From: Cytophagales bacterium
GTDB taxonomy: Bacteria; Bacteroidota; Bacteroidia; Cytophagales; Cytophagaceae
DNA: 64,000 nt
Direction of reading: 5' to 3'
Assembly: GCA_004294225.1 (NCBI GenBank)
Contig: REBA01000023.1
Coordinates: 1 to 64,000 of the forward strand
The notes beneath the pieces are model-generated. The model was not told where the DNA came from and did no database searches. It worked only from the letters and a program-made list of their open reading frames with translations. Positions 16,428 through 26,291 of the stretch are shown in pieces. Every line of letters begins with the position of its first letter. Position 1 is the first letter of the stretch. The translations under genes and the position numbers were made by a program.

Positions 16428-18746
16428 CTAATACCAATAATTTAAGACCACCTTTTGCCCCTTTACCACTATGCCACTTTGAGTGTTGATTTTATGAATC
16501 AATGCTGAGCTTACTTTGACATTGTTGATAGTCATAGCTTTTATCTTTTTGTTTTTTAAAGGGCCAAATAATTTAAAATTGCTTTCCTTAGAACAGTCAA
16601 TAACTTGTTGAAAGTTCTTTATATCAACCCATTTGTTAGAAACACTAATCTTAGCCTTTACTGTTTCTATATTTGCTGCTGAGTATTTCAGATTGCCCAT
16701 TCTTGGCTTAACCTGAATTGTATCAAAACCAATAGATGAGGGAGTAATTCCAGCAACAAACTGACTAAGCAATGTTAATCCACCTCCACTCCAAGCATGA
16801 TTATAAGTACCACCACCATACCCTTCTTTGCCTATCCCCCATCCTTCCCAAAGGGTAGTCAAAGGACTTTTTATCATTTTTGAAAACCTCTTCAAAAGAC
16901 GCTCTATAGCCTGATGATCTTTATCCATCAACCACAGTGCCTCTAAAACATATTTCTCCATATAGGGGCTTGCATGGTAGTTGTTCTGAAAAACTTTACC
17001 TATTGCATCATACTGAGATTGCTGAGCAAAACCAGCTAAAACTGCCAAAGCGTTTGCTCTGTCATCGGTGGGTTGGGTATAAGAAGGACTTCTGTACTCT
17101 TTCCCTGTCCAAAATGTTTTATTAAAATTACTATTGATCAATTTCATTCTTTGCTCAGCCCATGTTTTCTCCTCTTGATTACCCAATAGATTCGACATAG
17201 ACAAATATGCCTTACAAGCCAAGTAATACCAACTGTTTTCAACAATAGGCATATCTATATTTTCGCCCCAGTCGCCCCAATCCCAACCTCCAGCTCGATG
17301 AGCCAAAATACCATTAGGCTGAAACTTCCAGAGCACTAAATATTTTTTGATTTTAGGAAATACCTTTTTGATGGTAAGGGTATCTCCTGTATGAAGGAAA
17401 TAATCCCAAATTCCATAATGACCAACAGTATTGAGCATTTGCATTGGTAATTCTTGGTCCCAATTAGAGGCTGGTACTGGGCCAAATATAGAGCTATCTT
17501 TTTTCTGCCAATCCATCGTTTCTAGATAAAATTTCTTAGCCAATAAATGCGATTGGGGGCATAAAGCATAAAAAGATTCTCCAATTTCATTAACTGCATC
17601 ACCACTCCACTGAGCCCTTTCTCTATCGGGGCAGTCCATATATGAATCACGCATGGTGATATAAAGTGTTCTTTGTGCTTTCTTCCATAAGGTATTTAAG
17701 TCTTCTTGTTCACACTGAAAGCTTCCCGTAAATTCTGTATCATAGCCTGTTTCTCTATATTTCAAAGCAATAATTTCTACTTCTTTAGGGATAATATACA
17801 TAACATAATGACCATTCATCCACCCATAAGACTCATATTCTTGAATTCCTTCCTTGCATATGTAGGTGGCTTTGACATTCAGCTCTCCACCTCCAGAATA
17901 ATTATCTGTAAGTATTTTTATTGAACTATTCGTCCTTGCTTTCACCTTCAAATAGGAGGTAATCTGTGCATTGTATGGTAAATAGCATTTAATCGTATCG
18001 TATCCATTTTTATTGCTCACTCTTTCTGTTTTCAAGTATTCCTTGAGTCCATAATCTTTCCATAAGGGTATTGGTCTTCTGACTAAATTATTCCATGGCG
18101 AGCATCCAGCACTTCCTATTTCCATTGTTCCGCTCCAAGTGTTTGGCTCAAAAGATTTACCTTTCCAATCTATATTATCCAATTGAGCATCAAAAACAAC
18201 ATCTGATTCAGCCAACCTCCAATTGGGTTTTAATTCATCTGCTAATGCTTTATATGCTGGGTGAGGCATGGTGAACCAATTTTTATCAGACTTCAAAACA
18301 AGATTGTTATCTAAAAATAATTCGAATATCAAACCAGATTTACCGCTTGAGATATGAGAAAAACTATCTTTACCAAAATACCAATACAATATTGAAATAA
18401 CATTTTCTCCTTCTTGTAAATATTGACCAACCTCGAACTCATCATAATAGGTGTCCTTAGGATTTGGTCCTCTCTTTAGCCCTCCTTCAAAAACAACCAA
18501 GCGACCATTGATCCAAAGCCAATACTTAGAATCTACCGCCATTCTAATAGTAGATTTCTTGAAATTCTTAGAAATATTTAGCGTTCTTCTTGCTATATTC
18601 CAAGTGTTAGAGGCACTTTGAGTGAATCTACAATTAATCCATTGTGCTTCCCATGGGGAATCAATTTGAGCTTGGGTATAAAAACAGGAAAATAAAACCA
18701 ATAGGATAATTATTCCACTTTTATTAATAGTTTTATTCATCGACAA
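16428..18746 (-). CDS. Alpha-L-rhamnosidase, GH78-like
   Basis: This 772-residue secreted enzyme has a signal peptide ending near FYTQAQ, N-terminal beta domains (about 30-330), an (alpha/alpha)6 catalytic barrel (about 350-680) and a C-terminal beta domain. GH78-type motifs are DSYMDCPDRERAQWSGDA (acidic catalytic region) and the later LWEGWGIGKEGYGGGTYNHAWSGG segment, whose Glu is in the general position of the catalytic base. It should release terminal alpha-L-rhamnose from plant or microbial glycans. It follows the GH106-like gene by one base, so the two are translated from one transcript. The 177-base stretch after its stop shows no gene. Confidence 0.88.
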   Translation of the reverse strand: MSMNKTINKSGIIILLVLFSCFYTQAQIDSPWEAQWINCRFTQSASNTWNIARRTLNISKNFKKSTIRMAVDSKYWLWINGRLVVFEGGLKRGPNPKDTYYDEFEVGQYLQEGENVISILYWYFGKDSFSHISSGKSGLIFELFLDNNLVLKSDKNWFTMPHPAYKALADELKPNWRLAESDVVFDAQLDNIDWKGKSFEPNTWSGTMEIGSAGCSPWNNLVRRPIPLWKDYGLKEYLKTERVSNKNGYDTIKCYLPYNAQITSYLKVKARTNSSIKILTDNYSGGGELNVKATYICKEGIQEYESYGWMNGHYVMYIIPKEVEIIALKYRETGYDTEFTGSFQCEQEDLNTLWKKAQRTLYITMRDSYMDCPDRERAQWSGDAVNEIGESFYALCPQSHLLAKKFYLETMDWQKKDSSIFGPVPASNWDQELPMQMLNTVGHYGIWDYFLHTGDTLTIKKVFPKIKKYLVLWKFQPNGILAHRAGGWDWGDWGENIDMPIVENSWYYLACKAYLSMSNLLGNQEEKTWAEQRMKLINSNFNKTFWTGKEYRSPSYTQPTDDRANALAVLAGFAQQSQYDAIGKVFQNNYHASPYMEKYVLEALWLMDKDHQAIERLLKRFSKMIKSPLTTLWEGWGIGKEGYGGGTYNHAWSGGGLTLLSQFVAGITPSSIGFDTIQVKPRMGNLKYSAANIETVKAKISVSNKWVDIKNFQQVIDCSKESNFKLFGPLKNKKIKAMTINNVKVSSALIHKINTQSGIVVKGQKVVLNYWY

Positions 18747-18747
18747 A

Positions 18748-21687
18748 TTAAATTTTACTGCGTAATTTTTTAGTAATTCTAATCTTTACTTTACCTGTTA
18801 TTCCTGAAGGGTGAAGAGCAACTTCTTTCCAAGGTTTGCACCATGCACATTCCCCTTTATCTATATTAGAATAAGTATAAGGTCTATCATGATTTTCAAT
18901 TCCATCTCCAACCATTCTATTGTTTAATCCATTACTCACCGCTATCACCAAATTGTTTTCTCCTGCTCTTAATGTTTGAAGTACTTCTATAGTATAAGGG
19001 TGCACCCATAGATTGCCTAAATTTCTTCCATTTAACCATACTTCAGCCATTTTGTGAATGGAATCTATTTCTAAAGCAATAGAAGATGCATTTTTCAAAT
19101 CTTGCTCTTCCAATGTGAAGGTTTTGTAATAGGTAGCTTCCCCAGAAAAATATTTAATATCCTGATTGGCACTCATTGTCCATGAAGTAAGACTATCTAA
19201 TGAATTATAAGGCTTCTGCACCATATTTCTAGGAAAACGTATTTCCCAATTTTTGCTAATATCTACCCAACTATTTTTTAAGGTATACGACTCTATGGTT
19301 GAATTTTTTGTTTTCAAGGTATAAGTACCATTGATGTTCATGGTAGTATTATTTTTTGAATTGAATGGAAAAATAGTTTGGTTATCTCTATCAATTTGGC
19401 TAACTAACTTATCACTATTTTTTAAATCAATTTTATCTTTAAAGACAATAAAAACAGAACCTCCAATAGGCAACTCCAATGGAATGGTAGTGTGTGAGCG
19501 ACCAACAATCATTTCGTTTATTTTTTTGATTTCTCCTGTAAGTGAATTCCACAATTCAGCTTGTTTGTTGATGATTCTAAAACTAGCGTCAAACCTGATC
19601 GCTGAATCTCCTTGATTCGAGATAAAATAAATATCTTCGCCATTTGTAGTTCCTCTGTGAATGTATCTAATCAATTTAGAATCACTAGAGCTATTAGTAT
19701 AAAAATCTTTGGGTACTATTTGCTCGGCTAGTACTTGTTTTACTGACTTACCATACACGATAGTACCTTTTCCAAAATTCAATTGTTTAATATTAAAACC
19801 ATCAATATTTCTCCAGATTTTATTTGCAATATTTTGCATTTGGGTATTTTGATGATTTAAATCAAACAAAGAGGGAACGGCAAGAGGTTTTTTAGCAATT
19901 ACCACAGCACCAGAAGCTAATAATAACTCTAACTTCCTTAATACATCAAGACTAATTACACTTTCCTCTGGAATCAACATAAGTTGATAACTCTGTCCAT
20001 TGGGCAATCTCAATCTACCATCATTGAAGGATAAATTTTTAATTATTTGCTCTGAATTGATGGCGTCGAAGTCATATCCATCACCTACCAATCTAGATAA
20101 AGTATGTTCCTTTACAAAATTAGGGGCTTGATCTCCATAATAAACCAGCACATCCGCAATAAAATTACCTTGTTGAAGCAGATAACTAGTTCGTGCAATA
20201 TAGTCATTGAAACCTTTTGAGACCTTCAACCAAGGTTGAAAAGAACCAAAAACAACACCGAATGGATAATTATAACCAGGGGCACCTGCTTCTGAAGGAT
20301 TGTGCTGGAAAGTATGAAAAACCACACGATTTAGACCCCAAGTAAATGCATTGTCTAAGTTTTTCTTCATTACATTAAAATCTTCATCATAAATAGAAGC
20401 AGTAGTAAAAGCTTCTGCTTCTACATATTTTTTGCCATACACATGCACTGCACTAGCTACGCCCTTGATCATATCTAACTTATAATCTCCAGAGGCTAGT
20501 GTATCTTTATCATTATTTAGCCAAAATTCACCTCTAGCATAATTCAAAACTCCTGAAGATTTTATCGACTCAAATGGACAATTATGCACAGGTGCTCCAG
20601 GCCCAGCAGCTTCTGCAGCATAGCCAATACCATGCTTATTGCACATCCTTACTCCTTTTAAATAATGATTTTCAATAATCATATCAGAAAAAGTTTTTGA
20701 CAAATCATATTTAAAACGAGCCAAAGAGTCTACAGAAATATATGTTGAATCAAAAATAGCTGGTAAAAAAGGCAATGCATCATAACCTCTTCTGTTATAA
20801 AATTCAGACAAAAAATCTGGAGACCATTTAGAACCTGATACTTCATAGCTATCCACATAAAGATATTTCAAGGCTGTTTTCCCCATATTATTGCCTAGCC
20901 TTTGCGACAATTTTCCTAAAATGTAATTCAAGTTTACCTCTTGAGCCGATGCACTGAAATGATCTAACATAAGCCCTAGCGACTTAGGACTAGGTACTTT
21001 AAGCAATTCGCCTGTAGTAGCCATTGCTAGCCTTGTGAGCTTCCACTCTCCGCTTGGGACCTCCCAATGCAAAATTCCTTCTTTAGATACTTTAGCAGTC
21101 AAGTCGATTTTAGATTTGGTTTTTAAATTATTGGCTACAACGAATAAGTCTTTAATTAATGGCTGATAATTGAATTTAAAAAATTCTGAAGTCATAGCTT
21201 CTAAACCTTTAGGTATTTCAGGCAAAGGTAGCCTTAGATCAATTGTTTTACCACCAGTAATTATGGTATCGGTTTTAAAAATTCCTTTACAAGCATTTTC
21301 ATTGTCAATCCATTTACCTCCCGAATTCCAACTGCTAGAAGTAATCAATCCTATTTCTAAACCAAGTTTACCAGCTTCTGTAATTGCAAATCCTATTGCA
21401 TCTGCCGAAGGTTCTCCTAAAAACTCTCCACCTATATGAGCAGGTTTTGAAGTACTAATAGTGCCTACATCCCAAATATCAAACCCACCCATACCTATTC
21501 TTTTGGCTAATTCTAGCTCAGTTTTGATTTGAGGATAATTATAATTCCCGTTTACCCATGTCCACAATGCTTTAGGCCTTGCATCTATAGGTGGGTTTAG
21601 GAAATTATCTTTCAACTGAGCCTTGGCGAAGCAAGTAGAATAAATATACATTATCCAAAAAAAACAAATTTTTATCTTAATTGACAT
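18748..21687 (-). CDS. Alpha-L-rhamnosidase, GH106-like
   Basis: This 979-residue exported enzyme has a signal peptide (about 1-23) and opens with NPPIDARPKALWTWVNGNYN, the usual start of GH106 catalytic domains. It then has RIGMGGFDIWDVGT, YLYVDSYEVSG and ARGEFWLNN in the TIM-barrel part, and a C-terminal galactose-binding-like region near residue 900 (EVWLNGRNLGNLWVHPY). GH106 enzymes cleave terminal alpha-L-rhamnose. With the GH78-like partner one base downstream, it suggests removal of rhamnose in two different linkages or acceptor contexts, for example from rhamnogalacturonan side structures. No SusC/SusD pair is present beside them. Confidence 0.85.
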   Translation of the reverse strand: MSIKIKICFFWIMYIYSTCFAKAQLKDNFLNPPIDARPKALWTWVNGNYNYPQIKTELELAKRIGMGGFDIWDVGTISTSKPAHIGGEFLGEPSADAIGFAITEAGKLGLEIGLITSSSWNSGGKWIDNENACKGIFKTDTIITGGKTIDLRLPLPEIPKGLEAMTSEFFKFNYQPLIKDLFVVANNLKTKSKIDLTAKVSKEGILHWEVPSGEWKLTRLAMATTGELLKVPSPKSLGLMLDHFSASAQEVNLNYILGKLSQRLGNNMGKTALKYLYVDSYEVSGSKWSPDFLSEFYNRRGYDALPFLPAIFDSTYISVDSLARFKYDLSKTFSDMIIENHYLKGVRMCNKHGIGYAAEAAGPGAPVHNCPFESIKSSGVLNYARGEFWLNNDKDTLASGDYKLDMIKGVASAVHVYGKKYVEAEAFTTASIYDEDFNVMKKNLDNAFTWGLNRVVFHTFQHNPSEAGAPGYNYPFGVVFGSFQPWLKVSKGFNDYIARTSYLLQQGNFIADVLVYYGDQAPNFVKEHTLSRLVGDGYDFDAINSEQIIKNLSFNDGRLRLPNGQSYQLMLIPEESVISLDVLRKLELLLASGAVVIAKKPLAVPSLFDLNHQNTQMQNIANKIWRNIDGFNIKQLNFGKGTIVYGKSVKQVLAEQIVPKDFYTNSSSDSKLIRYIHRGTTNGEDIYFISNQGDSAIRFDASFRIINKQAELWNSLTGEIKKINEMIVGRSHTTIPLELPIGGSVFIVFKDKIDLKNSDKLVSQIDRDNQTIFPFNSKNNTTMNINGTYTLKTKNSTIESYTLKNSWVDISKNWEIRFPRNMVQKPYNSLDSLTSWTMSANQDIKYFSGEATYYKTFTLEEQDLKNASSIALEIDSIHKMAEVWLNGRNLGNLWVHPYTIEVLQTLRAGENNLVIAVSNGLNNRMVGDGIENHDRPYTYSNIDKGECAWCKPWKEVALHPSGITGKVKIRITKKLRSKI

Positions 21688-21844
21688 ACATTCAATTATT
21701 TATTAGTATTTTTATATATTATAATTTACAATATTACGATAAAATTTTATCTTTAATTAAGATTGACATTAACTCTTTAACCAAAACCTAATCTACTTTT
21801 GATAGAAAAATGAAGATGTATTCTTACTTCTAATGGAATAGATG

Positions 21845-21852
21845 TAATTTTG
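21845..21852 (+). promoter_or_regulatory. Candidate -7 element for ilvA
   Basis: TAATTTTG matches TAnnTTTG exactly, 43 bases before the ilvA ATG. No good TTG -33 box lies at the expected distance, so this is tentative. The rest of the 208-base divergent gap is very AT-rich. Confidence 0.35.
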
Positions 21853-21895
21853 CAAATAGCAATGAAAAACTTCAATGCAAAATTTATAAATAATA

Positions 21896-23155
21896 ATGAC
21901 AAAAGATTTACCTTTAGCTACTGTAAGTGCTATACAAAAAGCAAGTGAACGACTCAAGGGGGTTGCCTTGCATACTCCATTAATAAAAAATCAAAATCTA
22001 TCTGATGCTTACGAATGCAATGTCTATCTTAAAAGAGAAGATCTCCAGATTGTTCGTTCCTACAAAATAAGAGGAGCCTATAACCTGATCAGTAGCTTTA
22101 GTTCAAATGCACTTACAAAAGGGGTTGTATGTGCTAGTGCTGGTAATCATGCTCAAGGAGTAGCTTTCTCTTGTCAAAAACTAAAAATTAGAGGTGCTAT
22201 TTTTATGCCCAATACTACTCCCAAACAAAAAATTACACAAGTAAAAATGTTTGGTAAAGAGTATGTAGAAGTCATTCTTACTGGAGATACTTTTGATGAT
22301 GCTTATGCCGAATCTATAGCTTACTGCAAAGCCAATGACATGCTTTTTGTCCCCCCTTTTGATCACCCTTTGATTATAGAAGGACAAGGCACTGTAGGAT
22401 TAGAAATATTAGAAGACTTAAATGAGCCTATCGATTATTTATTTCTTGCAATAGGTGGTGGTGGTCTGGCTGCTGGCATTAGCTCCTATTTTCATGAACT
22501 ATCTCCAAAAACAAGAATTATAGGTGTAGAGCCCTTAGGTGCTCCATCTATGAAAAAATCTCTAGAAGAAAACAAAGTAATAACCCTTGACAGCATTGAC
22601 AAATTTGTGGATGGTGCAGCCGTAAAACGTGTGGGAGATTTGAATTTTGCTATATGCAAAGAAACATTATCTGACGTGCTTCTTATCCCTGAGGGAAAGG
22701 TTTGTAGTACAATCATCAAACTCTATAATGAAGAAGCTATAGTAGTAGAGCCGGCAGGTGCTCTAAGCATAGCGGCACTTGATGATTATAAAGAAAAAAT
22801 AAAAGGGAAAAATATAGTTTGCATAGTAAGTGGAAGTAATAATGACTTAGGTAGAACAGAAGAAATAAAAGAAAGATCTTTGTTCTTCGAAGGTCTCAAA
22901 CATTATTTCATCATTACTTTCCCTCAAAGGGCAGGGGCTCTAAGACAATTCTTAGATGAAGTTCTTGGCCCTAATGATGATATTACCCACTTTCAATATA
23001 CAAAGAAAAATTCTAAAGAAGATGGGCCTGCATTAGTGGGCATAGAGCTGAAACATAAAGATGATTATGCTAAACTTATGCTACGAATGAAACAACATAA
23101 TTTTAAATATACCGAAGTCAATAAAGATATTAACCTTTTCAACTTTTTAATATAA
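21896..23155 (+). CDS. ilvA: Threonine dehydratase (threonine ammonia-lyase)
   Basis: The enzyme deaminates L-threonine to 2-oxobutanoate, the first committed step to isoleucine, using PLP. The 419-residue protein has the PLP lysine in S55-Y-K57-IRGAYN, the substrate loop CASAGNHAQGVAFSC, the glycine-rich phosphate clamp AIGGGGLAAG and a C-terminal ACT-like domain (about 330-419; HYFIITFPQRAGALRQFLDEVLG). A single ACT-like domain fits the shorter biosynthetic form seen in many Bacteroidota. No other ilv genes are nearby. The murF-alr fusion begins 7 bases after the stop. Confidence 0.93.
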   Translation: MTKDLPLATVSAIQKASERLKGVALHTPLIKNQNLSDAYECNVYLKREDLQIVRSYKIRGAYNLISSFSSNALTKGVVCASAGNHAQGVAFSCQKLKIRGAIFMPNTTPKQKITQVKMFGKEYVEVILTGDTFDDAYAESIAYCKANDMLFVPPFDHPLIIEGQGTVGLEILEDLNEPIDYLFLAIGGGGLAAGISSYFHELSPKTRIIGVEPLGAPSMKKSLEENKVITLDSIDKFVDGAAVKRVGDLNFAICKETLSDVLLIPEGKVCSTIIKLYNEEAIVVEPAGALSIAALDDYKEKIKGKNIVCIVSGSNNDLGRTEEIKERSLFFEGLKHYFIITFPQRAGALRQFLDEVLGPNDDITHFQYTKKNSKEDGPALVGIELKHKDDYAKLMLRMKQHNFKYTEVNKDINLFNFLI

Positions 23156-23162
23156 ATTATTC

Positions 23163-25625
23163 TTGCTGAAATTTTCTCAAATCATCAACTGTATCCAAGG
23201 AGAAATACTCCAAATATTTTTGGATGAAGAAATCAACAATTTAATCTTTGATAGTAGAAAAATTCCTACTGCACAACACAGTGTTTTCTTTGCAATTGAT
23301 GGCGATAGACATAATGGGCATCAATTCATTGAATCAGCATACAACAAAGGGGTAAGAAACTTTATTATAGAAAAAAAAATCAACATTTCTCAATTACCAG
23401 AAGCAAATATAATCCTAACAAATTCTAGCGTAAAAGCACTTCAAAATATTGCAAAATTTCATAGAGAAAAATTTAAAATTCCTGTAATTGGAATCACAGG
23501 AAGCAATGGAAAAACAATAGTCAAAGAATGGTTGGCTCAATTATTATCCAAAGAATTTAACCTTATAAAAAGCCCAAGAAGCTTCAATTCTCAGATTGGC
23601 GTTCCGCTATCTGTTTGGAATATGCAGGCTAATCACAACCTAGGAATATTTGAAGCGGGTATATCTAAGCCCAATGAAATGGGAAATCTTGAAAAAATCA
23701 TTCAACCCTCCATTGGAATTTTTACTAATATTGGTACTGCCCATGATGAAGGATTTGAGAACACCGCACAAAAAATCAGAGAAAAACTACTCCTGTTTTC
23801 TAATTGTGAAGTGCTTATTTTTTGTTCCGATTATGAATCAATAAATAATGAAATTGCAACTAAAACATGGACTTTAAAAACCTTTTCTTGGTCAATAAAA
23901 TCAAATATAGCCGACGTAAAAATTAACATTAAGCAAGTCGCCAATAATTCCAGTATTATAGAACTTAATCATAACAACGACAAGACCTCTTATATAGTTC
24001 CATTCACTGACAATGCATCAATTGAAAATATTATACACTGCATTGTGCTTATGATTTATTTAAAAATTCCTGCTATAGATATCAACCAAAGATTAAAAGG
24101 CATTCAAAGTGTTGCTATGAGGTTAGAATTAAAGCAGGGAATAAATAATTGCTATATAATTGATGATAGTTACAACAATGACCTAGAAGGCTTGAGCAAT
24201 GCCATTAATTTTCTAGAGCAACAAAACGCATCTCTTCCAAAAACCATTATTATTTCTGACTTATTAGAGAGTTCTATTTCTTCCGATACACTTTATGCTA
24301 GAGTAGCAGAACTGATAAAGAGTAAAAATATACATTTAATTGCTGGAATAGGAAAAGACATTCAAATCCTAAAATCAGAATTTACCAATTCTGCATTCTA
24401 TCCTACCACTGAAGATTTTCTCAATAATTTTCAGACGCATAAAATCAATAACCAAATTGTGCTTATCAAAGGAGCAAGAAAGTTTCAATTTGAAAAATTA
24501 GCACAATTACTCCAAGAGAAAGCCCATGGCACAGTTCTAGAAGTCAATCTAGATGCCATAACCCATAACCTCAATTATTTTAAATCTCAATTAAATAACC
24601 CTACCAAAATAATGGTAATGGTAAAAGCATTTGCATATGGTAGCGGTAGCTATGAAGTTGCAAACTTATTGCAATTTCACCATGTCGATTACCTTGGTGT
24701 AGCTTATGCTGACGAAGGTGTAGAGTTAAGAAATCATGGAATTCAAATTCCTATTATGGTAATGAATCCAAGTTCCTCTGCATTTTTTAAAATAATCGAT
24801 AATAATTTAGAACCAGAGATTTATAATTTCAGAATACTTCATCAATTTATTGATTTTATCAAACATGCTCAAATACCTCAGGCCCGGATTCACCTGAAGA
24901 TAGATACTGGTATGCACCGCCTAGGATTTGAAGAACATGAAATTTCTGATTTAATTAAAATCCTTAAAGATACACCTGAACTTAAAGTTATCAGCTTGTT
25001 TTCTCACCTCGCAGGTGCCGACAGTAAGAAGCATAACGGTTTTACCATTGTCCAGTTGAACTTATTTTCAAAAATTGCTTCAATTATTGAAAGCGAATTA
25101 AAATATATCATCATCAAACATATACTTAATTCTGCTGGTATCATCAACTATCCAGAACATCAATTTGATATGGTAAGGCTTGGTATAGGTCTATATGGAA
25201 TAGATGCGTCTGAAAATGTTCAAAGCAAATTAGCTACTGTAGGAAGGCTAAAAACAATTATTTCTCAAATAAAGCATGTAGCATCAGGAGAGACAATAGG
25301 TTACAGTAGGGTTGGAGTTGCTAATAGTCCCACAACAATCGCTACCATTGCTATAGGCTATGCAGATGGTTATAATCGTGGCTTTAGCAATGGTATTGGG
25401 AAAGTTGTGGTTAATGGGCAGCTATGCCCAGTTATTGGCAATGTCTGTATGGATATGACAATGATTGACATTACTAATATTGAAGCTAATGAGGGTGATG
25501 AAGTAGAGATTTTTGGAGAAAACAATTCAATACAAAATCTTGCAAATAGTATCAATACAATTCCCTATGAAATATTAACCAATGTGAGCGAACGAGTAAA
25601 AAGAATCTTTTACAGCGAGCAATAA
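23163..25625 (+). CDS. murF-alr: Bifunctional MurF ligase / alanine racemase
   Basis: This 820-residue fusion combines two consecutive cell-wall steps. The N-terminal MurF half (about 1-450) has the ATP loop GITGSNGKT (G110-T118, K117) and adds D-Ala-D-Ala to UDP-MurNAc-tripeptide. The C-terminal half (about 456-820) begins GTVLEVNLDAITHN and carries the PLP lysine K488 in MVKAFAYGSG, the RLGIGLYG segment and GETIGYSRVG, where a catalytic tyrosine is expected; it converts L-Ala to D-Ala. The fusion is a known Bacteroidota arrangement. The best start is TTG at 23163, because no ATG precedes the conserved N-terminus. It is probably co-transcribed with ilvA. Confidence 0.93.
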   Translation: MLKFSQIINCIQGEILQIFLDEEINNLIFDSRKIPTAQHSVFFAIDGDRHNGHQFIESAYNKGVRNFIIEKKINISQLPEANIILTNSSVKALQNIAKFHREKFKIPVIGITGSNGKTIVKEWLAQLLSKEFNLIKSPRSFNSQIGVPLSVWNMQANHNLGIFEAGISKPNEMGNLEKIIQPSIGIFTNIGTAHDEGFENTAQKIREKLLLFSNCEVLIFCSDYESINNEIATKTWTLKTFSWSIKSNIADVKINIKQVANNSSIIELNHNNDKTSYIVPFTDNASIENIIHCIVLMIYLKIPAIDINQRLKGIQSVAMRLELKQGINNCYIIDDSYNNDLEGLSNAINFLEQQNASLPKTIIISDLLESSISSDTLYARVAELIKSKNIHLIAGIGKDIQILKSEFTNSAFYPTTEDFLNNFQTHKINNQIVLIKGARKFQFEKLAQLLQEKAHGTVLEVNLDAITHNLNYFKSQLNNPTKIMVMVKAFAYGSGSYEVANLLQFHHVDYLGVAYADEGVELRNHGIQIPIMVMNPSSSAFFKIIDNNLEPEIYNFRILHQFIDFIKHAQIPQARIHLKIDTGMHRLGFEEHEISDLIKILKDTPELKVISLFSHLAGADSKKHNGFTIVQLNLFSKIASIIESELKYIIIKHILNSAGIINYPEHQFDMVRLGIGLYGIDASENVQSKLATVGRLKTIISQIKHVASGETIGYSRVGVANSPTTIATIAIGYADGYNRGFSNGIGKVVVNGQLCPVIGNVCMDMTMIDITNIEANEGDEVEIFGENNSIQNLANSINTIPYEILTNVSERVKRIFYSEQ

Positions 25626-25645
25626 TAACATTATTAATAATGTTA
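25626..25645. terminator. AT-only palindrome between murF-alr and ssrA 3' ends
   Basis: A perfect 20-base palindrome (TAACATTATT and its complement) begins at the murF-alr stop and lies 8 bases from the tmRNA 3' end. It could be a weak bidirectional terminator; having almost no G or C makes this uncertain. Confidence 0.35.
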
Positions 25646-25653
25646 AATAAAAG

Positions 25654-26043
25654 TGGAGCCGGAGGGATTTGAACCCTCGTCCAGAGAAGGTAATCATCGA
25701 ATTTTCTACATGCTTATCTCCGCATTAGTTTTCGTACCCAGCCAGGCGGGGAGCCACCAAACTAGATCTTATTTGCTTTATTTCACCAATTTCTCGCAAA
25801 GGTCATTGGCTAGTCCTGCATTTCGACACCTCGAATTCTATACTAGCAGTACCGTAGGATAGAGAGATGATGGCCTTCTCAATCTTATTGAGAATAAGCT
25901 AATCTAACATTCCGTCAGATTAAGCAGCCATGGCGTAAGAATTTTCGCCAATTATATTGTAGAACTATCTTTCAAGGCTCTCATTCTATGAGCCTGCATG
26001 CTTATATCCGCAACCACTCAGCCTGTCAATTCCGGTCGGCCCC
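25654..26043 (-). ncRNA. ssrA: tmRNA (SsrA)
   Basis: Read on the minus strand the RNA starts GGGGCCGACCGGAATTGACA and ends with a T-arm GGTTCAAATCC and CGGCTCC plus discriminator A. The first seven bases pair with the last seven before the discriminator to form the tRNA-like acceptor (one G-U pair). CCA is not encoded. The internal reading frame gives GENSYAMAA followed by TAA, a typical Bacteroidota tag. tmRNA rescues ribosomes stalled on broken messages and marks the product for proteolysis. The open frame readable on the plus strand across it is not a gene. Confidence 0.96.
25920..25949 (-). other. tmRNA tag-peptide reading frame
   Basis: Codons GGC GAA AAT TCT TAC GCC, then ATG GCT GCT TAA, encode GENSYAMAA. 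With the alanine carried by tmRNA itself the added tag is (A)GENSYAMAA, ending in the small hydrophobic residues recognised by ClpXP-type proteases. Confidence 0.93.
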
Positions 26044-26107
26044 ATGTGTCAATGAACAATTATAATGATACTAGAAAAATAAAGAAAGTAAAGTATCAGA
26101 AAAAAAG

Positions 26108-26178
26108 AGGTCGCGAGCGGATTTGAACCGCTGTAGGAGGTTTTGCAGACCTCAGCCTAACCGCTCGGCCACGCGACC
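26108..26178 (-). tRNA. tRNA-Cys (GCA)
   Basis: The minus-strand cloverleaf has acceptor GGTCGCG/CGCGACC, D-arm GGCCGAGCGGTTAGGC, anticodon stem GAGGT/ACCTC with loop CTGCAAA giving anticodon GCA, and T-arm AGCGGTTCAAATCCGCT. The discriminator is U, the usual cysteine identity base. CCA is not encoded. It lies between rpsA and ssrA, all on the same strand. Confidence 0.96.
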
Positions 26179-26231
26179 TTTTAAAGAGGAGTACAAACTT
26201 ATACTAATTTTGTGATTATCCAAAATATTAT

Positions 26232-26267
26232 AAAAAAAAGAAAGTGTCTAAAGACACTTTCTTTTTT
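26232..26267 (-). terminator. Intrinsic terminator after rpsA
   Basis: AAAGTGTCT pairs with AGACACTTT across a two-base loop, with A and T tracts extending the stem on both sides. It lies 25 bases beyond the rpsA stop and separates rpsA from the tRNA-Cys/ssrA segment. Confidence 0.9.
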
Positions 26268-26291
26268 ACTTTTCATTGCTAATAAAGCTAA

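Noticed and set aside
25653-25862. A 69-codon open frame on the plus strand
   Set aside because: It lies entirely in the tmRNA gene, whose acceptor stem, T-arm and tag frame are all clear on the other strand.
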